Assembly (NCBI GenBank): GCA_016926155.1
Contig: JAFGPC010000183.1
Span: 1 to 64,000, forward strand
Length of the DNA stretch: 64,000 bases
Source: Sedimentisphaerales bacterium
Lineage (GTDB): Bacteria > Planctomycetota > Phycisphaerae > Sedimentisphaerales > Anaerohalosphaeraceae
Reading direction: 5' to 3'
Positions 26,754 to 35,706 of the stretch are shown here, piece by piece. The notes beneath the pieces were generated by a model. The model made no database searches. It was not told the DNA's origin and worked only from the letters and a program-made list of their open reading frames with translations. How positions within the stretch are numbered: position 1 is the first letter of the stretch; each line of letters begins with the position of its first letter. Made by a program: the position numbers and the translations under genes.

Positions 26754-29450
26754 ATGAAAAGAGTATACCAAGATTCATCTAATGTTTGTATTTGGATCTT
26801 TATTAGTCTTTGTGCCTTGGACGTTACACTGGCGAGTCTGTTAGTCGGATGCTCATTGGACCGAACCCGATTGCAAGCTGCCCCTGTGGGTCAGATATCA
26901 AAGAATCGTTACATCATACCCACAGGCCAAATTCTGACCCCTGCTGGTCAGCAAATACATATGCCCGGCCTACGTCCTCAGGCACTGGCGTTAAGTCCTA
27001 ATGGCGAACTACTGGTGACTTCAGGCAAAAACAATCAGCTTTACGTCATTGATCCGGCTACAGGTCACCTTCTCCAAACGGTAGCCATGCCTGGAGATAA
27101 AATCGAATCATCCCATGAACCAAAGGAAGACTCCAACGCTTTATTAAGCTTAACAGGTTTAATCTTTTCTCCTGACAGCAGGCGTATTTACCTTTCCAAT
27201 GCTCGAGGTGACGTAAAAGTATTTTCGGTAAATGGGAAAAAGGTCAGCCGATTTACGAGATTTTCCGTCCCTAACGCCAGGGCGCCCAAACGCAAGGAAG
27301 AAATTCCCACGGGACTAGCGGTATCGGAGGATGGAAAACGGTTGTACGTAGCGGGCAACCTCGGCAACAAGTTGCATGAATTCGATACAGCCACTGGCAA
27401 GGTATTACGCACATGGGATACCGGGATTGCCCCCTTTGATGTCGTGTTGGCTGCGGGTAAAGCCTACGTCAGCAATTCGGGCGGTCGGCGCCCTAGAAAA
27501 TCGGATCTGACCGCCCCAGCCGGACGTGAGACCAAAGCGCGGGTTGATCCGGTTCGTTATATTGCCAATGAAGGCTCAGTGAGCATCATCGATCTCGCCG
27601 CTGGGCGGGTAAAAGATGAAGTAATAGTCGAACTGCACGCCTCTGCCCTTGCGGTATCTCCAGACAGGCAATATGTGGTAGTCGCCAATTCCGGTAGTGA
27701 CACGTTGAGTGCCATCGACACCCAAACCGATCAAATCGTTGAAAAAATATGGATGCGTCACTCCCCAGGAGACCCATTCGGAGCACAACCCAATGCACTG
27801 GCGTTTCATCCGGACGGCAAACGATTGTTCGTGTGTAATGGTACTCAAAATGCAGTTGCCGTGGTTCAATTTGAACCCGCGGAAAAAGAGTCGGCCATTA
27901 TAGGTCTAATTCCGGTGGGCTGGTTCCCGGGCGCAGTGGCAGTGGATGTTACACATCAAATCGTTTGTGTTGCGAACATCAAAGGCATCGGCGCAGCCAA
28001 AGATTTCAAACCGGAGGAAAAAATCAAGCTTCATTCCAAGAATTACTACGGTACACTCTCATTCATTCCTTTCCCCTCCAAGAAACAATTATCTTCCTAC
28101 GAGAAGACTGTATTGCAAAACATGCGTTTCCCAAGGCTCGAACAAGCCAAGCTGCCGCCCCGTTCCGAGCAACCCGCTCGGCCGGTACCTGAGCGAGCAG
28201 GTGAGCCCAGCGTCTTCAAACATGTCATTTACATTATCAAAGAGAATCGTACTTACGACCAAATCTTTGGGGATATGTTAGAAGGCAATGGGGATCCGGA
28301 ATTGTGTACGTTTGGCGAGAAATTTACACCCAATCAACACAAGATCGCCCGTGAGTTCATCCTGTTGGATAATACCTACTGTTGCGGCGTCCAGAGCGCC
28401 GATGGCCATCAATGGACAGACAGCGGCATTGCGAACGAATATGTGGAACGGCAATTATCCTCCAACTTCCCACGCAGTTATTCCAGTGGCAAGAATGCCG
28501 AAGGCAGCGATGCGCTCTCGTGGTCGTCTTCCGGTTTCATTTGGGATAACGCATTGGCACATGGTAAATGGTTTCGCAACTACGGCGAATGGATGGTTTC
28601 CGAATCCGGTTGGAAAGATAAAAACCATAAAAATCCCCCCGAGTGGATTGATTACTGGAACGATTATCAAAACGGCACGGGCCTGACGCAACTCCGTTGT
28701 CGGCCAGCTATCGAGTCATTGCGTGCGATTAGTCTTTTCGAGACAGAAGGATACAATCTAAAAGTACCCGATGTCATGCGTGCAGCGGCCTTTATCAAGG
28801 AACTCAAGGCATTTGAAGCCAAAGGGAGTTTCCCGGATATCGTACTTCTGTTTCTTCCCAATGATCACACTGGCGGTACCAAAGAGCGTTATCCCACACC
28901 GGGTGCACAAATTGCCGACAATGACCTCGCTATGGGAATGGTGGTGGAAGCAATAAGTCATAGCAAGTTTTGGCCGGAGACTTGTCTCTTCGCCATTGAA
29001 GATGATCCGCAAGCTGGCTGGGACCATGTGAGCGGTTACCGGACCACCTGCTATGTGGTCAGCCCATACACGAAACGCCGGCAAACAATCAGTACACGGT
29101 ATAACCAAACCAGCTTGATACGCACAATGGAACTAATCTTGGGTCTGCCTCCGATGAATCAACTCGACGCTGCGGCAACCGCCATGTTTGACTGCTTTAC
29201 TGAAAAACCGGATCTCACCCCGTTCACCGCCGTCCCTAATGTGGTTCCATTAGATACAATCAATCCTGCCCCGGATCAAATCAGCAACGCCGTATTGCGG
29301 CAGGACGCTATTGTATCGGCCCAGTTGCCACTCGACGAAGTGGACGCATGTCCGGAAGATATTTTTAATCGCATCCTCTGGCGTGCCATGAAAGGCCCCC
29401 ATGCCCTCTACCCTGAATGGGCTGTAAAAGCGGTGGACGACGATGATTAA
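26754..29450 (+). CDS. Exported beta-propeller fused to a phosphoesterase (PF04185-type) domain
   Basis: 898 residues. The leader is unusually long, with a hydrophobic stretch ending in LLVGC (Cys33), so it is probably a lipoprotein. Residues about 70-400 are YVTN/SMP-30-like propeller repeats (LRPQALALSPNGELL, GLIFSPDSRRIYLS, ALAVSPDRQYVVVANSG, ALAFHPDGKRLFVCN). From about 489 comes a phosphoesterase of the phospholipase C type (HVIYIIKENRTYDQIFGDM, LLPNDHTGG-like LPNDH, FAIEDDPQAGWDHVSGYRT). The GGAAGGAAA ribosome site fits the ATG. The combination is known from soil and planctomycete genomes; the substrate (phosphoester of lipid, sugar or teichoic type) is unknown. It stands alone. Confidence 0.85.
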   Translation: MKRVYQDSSNVCIWIFISLCALDVTLASLLVGCSLDRTRLQAAPVGQISKNRYIIPTGQILTPAGQQIHMPGLRPQALALSPNGELLVTSGKNNQLYVIDPATGHLLQTVAMPGDKIESSHEPKEDSNALLSLTGLIFSPDSRRIYLSNARGDVKVFSVNGKKVSRFTRFSVPNARAPKRKEEIPTGLAVSEDGKRLYVAGNLGNKLHEFDTATGKVLRTWDTGIAPFDVVLAAGKAYVSNSGGRRPRKSDLTAPAGRETKARVDPVRYIANEGSVSIIDLAAGRVKDEVIVELHASALAVSPDRQYVVVANSGSDTLSAIDTQTDQIVEKIWMRHSPGDPFGAQPNALAFHPDGKRLFVCNGTQNAVAVVQFEPAEKESAIIGLIPVGWFPGAVAVDVTHQIVCVANIKGIGAAKDFKPEEKIKLHSKNYYGTLSFIPFPSKKQLSSYEKTVLQNMRFPRLEQAKLPPRSEQPARPVPERAGEPSVFKHVIYIIKENRTYDQIFGDMLEGNGDPELCTFGEKFTPNQHKIAREFILLDNTYCCGVQSADGHQWTDSGIANEYVERQLSSNFPRSYSSGKNAEGSDALSWSSSGFIWDNALAHGKWFRNYGEWMVSESGWKDKNHKNPPEWIDYWNDYQNGTGLTQLRCRPAIESLRAISLFETEGYNLKVPDVMRAAAFIKELKAFEAKGSFPDIVLLFLPNDHTGGTKERYPTPGAQIADNDLAMGMVVEAISHSKFWPETCLFAIEDDPQAGWDHVSGYRTTCYVVSPYTKRRQTISTRYNQTSLIRTMELILGLPPMNQLDAAATAMFDCFTEKPDLTPFTAVPNVVPLDTINPAPDQISNAVLRQDAIVSAQLPLDEVDACPEDIFNRILWRAMKGPHALYPEWAVKAVDDDD

Positions 29451-29697
29451 TGAAGTTATTTTGGCACTTGATGAAAAGATGAAAAAACACGATGAATCCC
29501 ATTGACATTATACACTCGCCATATAATCAAAACAAAGAGACACCTATTCAGGGAAAATTCTGAACTGAAATTACTGCTCACGTTAAGTTACTACCGAGAG
29601 CAAGATCTGGGTCTTCCTGTACGTGAATTCATTGGTAAACCGGAATGCTATCCGATGGCCACAAGATCATCTCACACTGTTAACTTTTTTACCTTAT

Positions 29698-32600
29698 TTA
29701 CTTGAGTGTGACATCAAGATATACGGAATAGCGACCATAGATCTCGAAGAAGGGTTTGAGATTCACTCCATTGGTGCTGAAACGCAGGGTGGCCGGATCG
29801 CCTGAAAAAGATTTACTAATGTCGTCAGCGTCCAAGGTGACCGGACGCCATTTGGACAGGCTATCTATCTCTTCAACCGCTAACAGGACCGGTCCGTAGA
29901 AAATACTGGCGATGTTGGGCTTGTCCATAACCGGGCAGAGGTAGAAATCCATCGGCATTTTCAATTCGATGACATCACCATCCTGCCAGTTTCGACTCAA
30001 GGTCAGATAGGATCCAACCGTAGCCTCTGCAGGGTAATCTTCACCATTGAGCTTGACAAAGAAACCTTGCGTAGCCCATTTTGGGACGCGAACATGGATG
30101 GAAAAGGTTGCGCCTCCTTCCAGGATCAAAGTGGTGTTATCGGCGTAGGGGAAACTGGTACGCTGCGTGACGACCACTTTCTTCTCCGACCATTTCAGGG
30201 TCGATGGCACATAGAGATTGACATACAATGCACTGTTATCGGTACTCTTGAAGTAGATGGAATCCTGGAGCTTGGTGCTGCTTTCCAGGGCTGTTCCATT
30301 ACAACAGGTAAATCCGTTCATACGGGCATTGCCAAAATTCTTACGTGCGCCCGGATTGAGAGGCACGTGGTAGGTATTGCCGGGATTGTTCTTGTCTACC
30401 GAGGCCAGGATATGGTTGTATAAGGCCTGCTCATAATAGTCCATATACTTAGCGTCCTGGTCAAACATAAAGAGTTGGCGGCTGAGTTTGAGCATGTTAT
30501 AAGTTGCGCAGGTCTCGTTCTGACCGCCCTGGGAAAATCCATTGGCATGAAGGGTATTAGGCTGGATTGTAAAACACTCGGCATTATTGGGATTCTTAGC
30601 GCCTGCTACGCCACCAATGCAATACATGTAACAGTTGGTACAGATATTCCAGAAGTTCTCTGCAACTTCATAATAAGTGATTTCCTTCGTGCCCTTATAA
30701 ATCTCCAGTGAGCCGGTTATCTGCGGAATATGCTGATTGGCATGTTTGCCGCGGATGGTGTCTACATTCTTTGCCAGTCCATGCTCATGCGCAGCATTAC
30801 CGAAGAAGAAGTCAATATTGTCAAACATCCGGGCACATTCCAGGAAACGCGCGTCCCCAGTAATCCGATGCAACCGAGCCATAACCTCATTCATACCACC
30901 GTACTCACCGGCAATGTAACGGTTCCACATCCTGATGCGGGTTTCCTTGGGAACAACCTTAAGACGTTTATAAACCCAAATCCCCATACCTTTAGCAATC
31001 TTCAGGGCCTTGGGATTGCCGCCGACTTCATAACAATCCATCAAACCAGCCAGAATCTTGTGCAGAGTGTAGTAGGGCGCCCAGATCTGGTTGTTGCGGC
31101 CGCCATAGGTTGCCCCCTGTTCGAGCATGATGAATTGATCGGGCGGATAGCCACTGATAAAGCCCTCTCCCCAATTCCAGTAGTCCGTACGAATGCCGTT
31201 TTTACTCAAATCAGAGTCGTAACCGTCACGGCCTTGCCCGGGCGGTATGGTTGTCGGATCAGCATTAAAGGGGCCGCCTTCGGTCGCAGGCTTGCCTGAT
31301 TTTTGCGACAGGTCATAGAGGATTTCGATCATATAGTCCATCTTCTGCGAGAAATTGGCGTGCAATTCTTCATCGTATGTAGTACTGGCCCAAGCCTGGG
31401 CAATGGCGGTCAGGTAGTGGCCGCTGGCGTGACCGCGCAGACGTGTGGTCTGACTGTCCCAGCCCCGAAGTGGATGCACGCCCTCGGGTTGCTGCTGGCC
31501 GAAGGCATCGCGGAAATTATAGAGGAAGGTATTCGGATCTGTTTTGGCCAGGCCCAGGATAAACTTGTCGCGATTCTTTATGAAAGGAGTATCATGTCCC
31601 TCTCTGTCGGGACCCAAAAGCACCTGTCCCAATGGAAACGGTTCCAGGTTACGTTGAGGAGCCGAATCAGTAATAGATTCCGATAAAACGGTCACTATAG
31701 CCTTGGGGGTAAAGACAGTGCCGGGTACCGTACCGGTCACCGTGTAAGTTCTGGCTTGGACAACGTCACTAGTGTCCGTGGGAGCCGGCCAAATCACACG
31801 AACAAGGGACCCGTCAACACCGTCACGATAGATCCCAGGAATGTAATAAGGCAGATGTGGTAAATGTCCAATGATTGTCTGCACTTTGATATCCGGTACA
31901 TCTGTCAATACATCGGTTAAGAGGGTAATACATTCTTCATTCTGACTCACTGCGAGTTCGGTGCTCTTGCCTTCTGTGACCAGAATATCCTCATCTGAGA
32001 CAGCATTATGACGAATAACGGCCACCTGTTTATCGGTTAAGGCAATGCGATAAAAACGAACATCGTACACCTTGCCGGCAAGGTTGGTGTATTCATCGTT
32101 TAACGACTTGCCGATGTACAACCGGTTGGCAGCAGCATTGTCTTGATTAAAAATCTCAACCATAGACCACTTCACGCCGGTACTCCGGCCCACGCGTACA
32201 CCGTCGATATAAAGGCTCAAGGTCTTCTTGGTGGCATCCAGCACAGCGGCCAGATGTACCCATTGTCCGGTCATTACTCTGAATGTGGCAGGTCCTTGCT
32301 CCTGGCTATAGCCTGCGGCCGTAATGCGAACAAGACAACCATTGGATCGTTCCTCACCCACTGGGGCGCAGTAGAAGCAGCGATTTTTATCCTGCCCAAG
32401 GTCAAAGAAACATTGCCATGGGGTGAGATCCCTGACATTAATCCAGCCGGTTATGCTGAGGTTCTCAAGCCCGACAAGGGCTTGGCCCGGGATTTCGACA
32501 TAGGCGCCGTTCTTGCCGCCTGATAAAGACAACACCTTGCCGAATTGCTCATCCTCGTCGAAGAAGGCTCCCTGCCCCTTCAAGTCAGCATGATAGCTGT

Positions 32601-32775
32601 TTCTCGAGCAGTCTTTGACGTTGCCATTGAACAGGTAACGGGCAATTAAGGCGGTCTCACCTATCCCATCCAGAAATTGATCGCCTTCTCCATTTTGTGC
32701 ATAAATGGAAGTAATACCTATTAAGATTGACAAAAACAGCAGACATAAATTCGATCTCTTACGCTTTTTTTTCAT
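29698..32775 (-). CDS. Secreted LamG + Ig-like + GH127/GH146-type beta-L-arabinofuranosidase
   Basis: 1025 residues. Signal peptide to about A26 (SIYA/QNGEG), LamG-like domain (about 42-255), a bacterial Ig-like (Big_4-type) module near 320-370 (RVIWPAPTD, TYTVTGTVPGTVFTP), then the DUF1680/GH127-clan alpha/alpha barrel to the end. The barrel shows GHASGHYLTA, GGMNEVMARL, NETCATYNMLKLS and TCCNGTALESSTK (Cys824/825), the cysteine motif that holds zinc and the catalytic thiolate in this clan. Members release L-arabinofuranose from pectic arabinan or hydroxyproline-linked chains. The embedded Ig-like module is unusual. It is convergent with the phosphoesterase gene; no strong ribosome site is seen. 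Confidence 0.87.
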   Translation of the reverse strand: MKKKRKRSNLCLLFLSILIGITSIYAQNGEGDQFLDGIGETALIARYLFNGNVKDCSRNSYHADLKGQGAFFDEDEQFGKVLSLSGGKNGAYVEIPGQALVGLENLSITGWINVRDLTPWQCFFDLGQDKNRCFYCAPVGEERSNGCLVRITAAGYSQEQGPATFRVMTGQWVHLAAVLDATKKTLSLYIDGVRVGRSTGVKWSMVEIFNQDNAAANRLYIGKSLNDEYTNLAGKVYDVRFYRIALTDKQVAVIRHNAVSDEDILVTEGKSTELAVSQNEECITLLTDVLTDVPDIKVQTIIGHLPHLPYYIPGIYRDGVDGSLVRVIWPAPTDTSDVVQARTYTVTGTVPGTVFTPKAIVTVLSESITDSAPQRNLEPFPLGQVLLGPDREGHDTPFIKNRDKFILGLAKTDPNTFLYNFRDAFGQQQPEGVHPLRGWDSQTTRLRGHASGHYLTAIAQAWASTTYDEELHANFSQKMDYMIEILYDLSQKSGKPATEGGPFNADPTTIPPGQGRDGYDSDLSKNGIRTDYWNWGEGFISGYPPDQFIMLEQGATYGGRNNQIWAPYYTLHKILAGLMDCYEVGGNPKALKIAKGMGIWVYKRLKVVPKETRIRMWNRYIAGEYGGMNEVMARLHRITGDARFLECARMFDNIDFFFGNAAHEHGLAKNVDTIRGKHANQHIPQITGSLEIYKGTKEITYYEVAENFWNICTNCYMYCIGGVAGAKNPNNAECFTIQPNTLHANGFSQGGQNETCATYNMLKLSRQLFMFDQDAKYMDYYEQALYNHILASVDKNNPGNTYHVPLNPGARKNFGNARMNGFTCCNGTALESSTKLQDSIYFKSTDNSALYVNLYVPSTLKWSEKKVVVTQRTSFPYADNTTLILEGGATFSIHVRVPKWATQGFFVKLNGEDYPAEATVGSYLTLSRNWQDGDVIELKMPMDFYLCPVMDKPNIASIFYGPVLLAVEEIDSLSKWRPVTLDADDISKSFSGDPATLRFSTNGVNLKPFFEIYGRYSVYLDVTLK

Positions 32776-32957
32776 GTTTCTACTATATCATAATCCGGAT
32801 TCCGTGTCCATGCAGAGAACCAGTTAAACATAACTGGAGATACGATTGTCAATTCCTTCATGGAATCTGTGTTGGTAATCAAGGAGACCGATCTGATTAA
32901 CCGATCCTCTGTCTCCAAAAAATCAATGCAGTGTTCCTTTACTATGGTTCCGTCATT

Positions 32958-35675
32958 TCACATCGAATTCTTCCCGATCTTATTTAAAGATTCCGACAGA
33001 AAAGATGGATTTCTCACAGACAAATCCTCTGGGGGAAGTTGGGAATTTGTGTCGGGTTGACTAGCTTTAAGGAGGTGATGTGCGAGGAATTCGCGACAAC
33101 GGCGTTCGCCGTATGCACCGCCACTGCCATGCCCGCTGCCAGGAATGATCAACAACTCAAAATCCTTATCTGCCTTGATTAGTGCATCAACGAAACGCAT
33201 TGTTGATTCCGGCGGCACATTGGTATCCATCTCTCCCACGATGAGCATGAGATGTCCCTGTAGTCGCCAGGCATTTTCGATATTGGAAGACTCGGTGTAT
33301 TGCGGGCCCACAGGATATCCCATCCATTGCTCGTTCCAGGAGGCTTTGTCCATACGGTTGTCATGACAGCCGCACGATGCGACGGCAACTTTATAAAACT
33401 CGGGATGAAAGAGGAGGGCCCCTGCGGCATTCTGCCCGCCCGCCGATGTGCCGTAGATTCCCACTTTCTCGGCGTCCATGTAGGGGTATTTCTTGGCGGC
33501 AGACTTAATCCAGAGGATGCGATCCTCAAAGCCGGCATCTTTAAGATTATGCCAACAGATGTCGTGAAAGGCCTTGGACCGGTGGGCTGTTCCCATGCCG
33601 TCGATCTTTACCACAATGAAACCAAGATCTGTCAACAATGCATAACGGCGACTACTGCTGAATCTTTTAGGCACATATGCGCTTTGGGGTCCTGCGTAGA
33701 TATCCTCGACGATAGGATATTTTTTTTCTGGATCAAGATTCGTCGGCCGACAAATGATCCCCCAGATATTGGTCTTGCCATCACGTCCTTTGGTTACAAA
33801 CACTTCCGGCGGTTGCCGGCCTTCGTCTTCAAGCTGGGAGATGTCTGCCTTCTCCAATTCACATACCAGACGACCATTCGAAACACGCCGAAGTTCATGG
33901 ACAGGGGGCGTATCCACACGTGAGTACGTATCGATGATATACGCACGGTCAGGGGAATACTGGATAGTATGATCACCGTCACCTTCCGTAAGCGCCACTA
34001 ATCCGGATCCATCAAAATTGATGCGATAATAATGGATAAAATACGGGTCTTGTTCCGGATTCATTCCACTGGCTCGAAACCATACTTGTCGCTGTTCTTG
34101 ATCAATGCGATCGATAGCCCTGACTACGAACTGCCCTTGGGTAATCTGGTTCTTGATTTGGGCGGTTTCGGCATCGATGAGGTAAAGATGCCGCCAGCCA
34201 TCACGTTCTGAGGCGTAGACAATTTCATTGCTGTCCGGTATCCAGTTCACACGGTTGAGTTGAATGTTCTCGGTATGAGCGGTCCAGATAAATGTATCCG
34301 ATCTTTCGTCGATAATGTTACGTGAGTTGCCGGTGTGAGAATCTACTTCGATCACTCGAAATCGCTGATGACCACGATCTATTTTTTCATACGTGAAACG
34401 GTGTCCGTCAGTATTCCATCGCAAGCGAGGACGGCCGAAGTCGATCCTATCCATATCAGGTTTGAGTTGTGTTTTTTGCCCCACATTGAAGAGATTCAGT
34501 TCATAGGCAGTAAAAGTATCACCCGGCAAGTCATAGGATCGCGAGTGCAAGACAGCTCGACCGCCCCCTTTCGGTGAGGATTCAATCAAGTGCACTTCTT
34601 TTTGATCCCCCGGTTCGATACGAAAGGCCACCAAGGTCTTTAAATCGGGTGCCCATTCCAGCATCCCATAGCTTTGATGGGAATCGCCATCATGACTCAA
34701 TTGGATCTCAATGGTATTATCGTTTGAACGTATAAACACGTTTCCATCCCGGACGAAAGCCTTCCATCTCCCACCGGAAGATTCAGAACGTGGTCGGTTA
34801 CGCTGTCTTCCTTCCATGCGTCTTAATGCGTCCGTTCCTTTGGATTCCGTGATCTCCACGCGAGTTGGATAGTCCTCGGCCTGCGACATTGAAAGTATTG
34901 CGCCTTTGCTGTCGACAATCCGCCAAACATGACCGGCATAAGTGTGTTGTTGACGTTCTTCGCCGGGTTCCAGTTTGCCGTAACTGTGCTTGCCGCCGGC
35001 AGCGTCAAGCCAGAATAGTTCAACTTCACCTGAAGTACGATTTACAAAGGTCAATGATGTTTCCGCCCCCGTTCTCGTGCTTGCCCGGGGTGCAATGTCA
35101 ATTGAAATGGCTGAAGGCACCTCGCTGGGAAAAGGCACGTCGAGTTTCTGCAGTTTATATATCTCAAGATCGCATTGCCAACTGTTTTCTCCAATTCGGA
35201 AATAGAGCGTATTGTCTGCAAGTCGGAATGCAAGGTCTTGAATCGGCAACCGGTTCCAGTGGACGTCTGTCATGCCGGCACTTTTCAGCGCATTCGCCAG
35301 TCGCTCGTGGTCAAAGGCAGGTTTCCGTACTCCTTTCACAGCATCAATAAGGATAAACTCTCGCAATCCTGCCCGCAGATCGTTACGATACCAGAAGTGC
35401 ATATTGTCCGCAAACCAGTGTGGCGTGATACCTGCCTTATACACGCGATTGTCAGAACGGCGAAATCCACGTCGCTGCTGTGGTGAAATTGCCATATTGG
35501 TGTCCAGGACAGCGTCGTCTTCCTTTTCGTCATTTACTATGGACCAGACCGTTTGAATGGAGCCTTCTGTGCCTCCAATAAACGCCCGATTCCAAATTGG
35601 ATTGCATCGTCCTGTGGATAGAATAAATACCACCGCGACCAGGGATATCATCGCTTTATCCAATGTTGATTTCAT
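32958..35675 (-). CDS. Secreted prolyl oligopeptidase family (S9B, DPP IV-like) serine peptidase
   Basis: 905 residues. Signal peptide (MKSTLDKAMISLVAVVF..., end near GRC), DPP IV-type N-terminal propeller (about 100-620), then an alpha/beta hydrolase. The catalytic triad is visible: Ser744 in GTSAGG, Asp817 in GEMDTNVP and His849 in GSGHGSGG. It would clip dipeptides from peptides outside the cytoplasm. GAGGGTGAG precedes the ATG. It follows the duplicated HExxH gene by 31 nt and that follows GH127 by 24 nt, so the three are probably one transcript, which suggests a glycoprotein such as an extensin or arabinogalactan protein as substrate (inference). Confidence 0.9.
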   Translation of the reverse strand: MKSTLDKAMISLVAVVFILSTGRCNPIWNRAFIGGTEGSIQTVWSIVNDEKEDDAVLDTNMAISPQQRRGFRRSDNRVYKAGITPHWFADNMHFWYRNDLRAGLREFILIDAVKGVRKPAFDHERLANALKSAGMTDVHWNRLPIQDLAFRLADNTLYFRIGENSWQCDLEIYKLQKLDVPFPSEVPSAISIDIAPRASTRTGAETSLTFVNRTSGEVELFWLDAAGGKHSYGKLEPGEERQQHTYAGHVWRIVDSKGAILSMSQAEDYPTRVEITESKGTDALRRMEGRQRNRPRSESSGGRWKAFVRDGNVFIRSNDNTIEIQLSHDGDSHQSYGMLEWAPDLKTLVAFRIEPGDQKEVHLIESSPKGGGRAVLHSRSYDLPGDTFTAYELNLFNVGQKTQLKPDMDRIDFGRPRLRWNTDGHRFTYEKIDRGHQRFRVIEVDSHTGNSRNIIDERSDTFIWTAHTENIQLNRVNWIPDSNEIVYASERDGWRHLYLIDAETAQIKNQITQGQFVVRAIDRIDQEQRQVWFRASGMNPEQDPYFIHYYRINFDGSGLVALTEGDGDHTIQYSPDRAYIIDTYSRVDTPPVHELRRVSNGRLVCELEKADISQLEDEGRQPPEVFVTKGRDGKTNIWGIICRPTNLDPEKKYPIVEDIYAGPQSAYVPKRFSSSRRYALLTDLGFIVVKIDGMGTAHRSKAFHDICWHNLKDAGFEDRILWIKSAAKKYPYMDAEKVGIYGTSAGGQNAAGALLFHPEFYKVAVASCGCHDNRMDKASWNEQWMGYPVGPQYTESSNIENAWRLQGHLMLIVGEMDTNVPPESTMRFVDALIKADKDFELLIIPGSGHGSGGAYGERRCREFLAHHLLKASQPDTNSQLPPEDLSVRNPSFLSESLNKIGKNSM

Positions 35676-35706
35676 AACTCACCCTCGATATAATGAATTA
35701 ATATCG

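Noticed and set aside
29502-29527. TTGACA followed by TATAAT as a promoter
   Set aside because: The spacer is only 14 nt, and no plus-strand gene follows.
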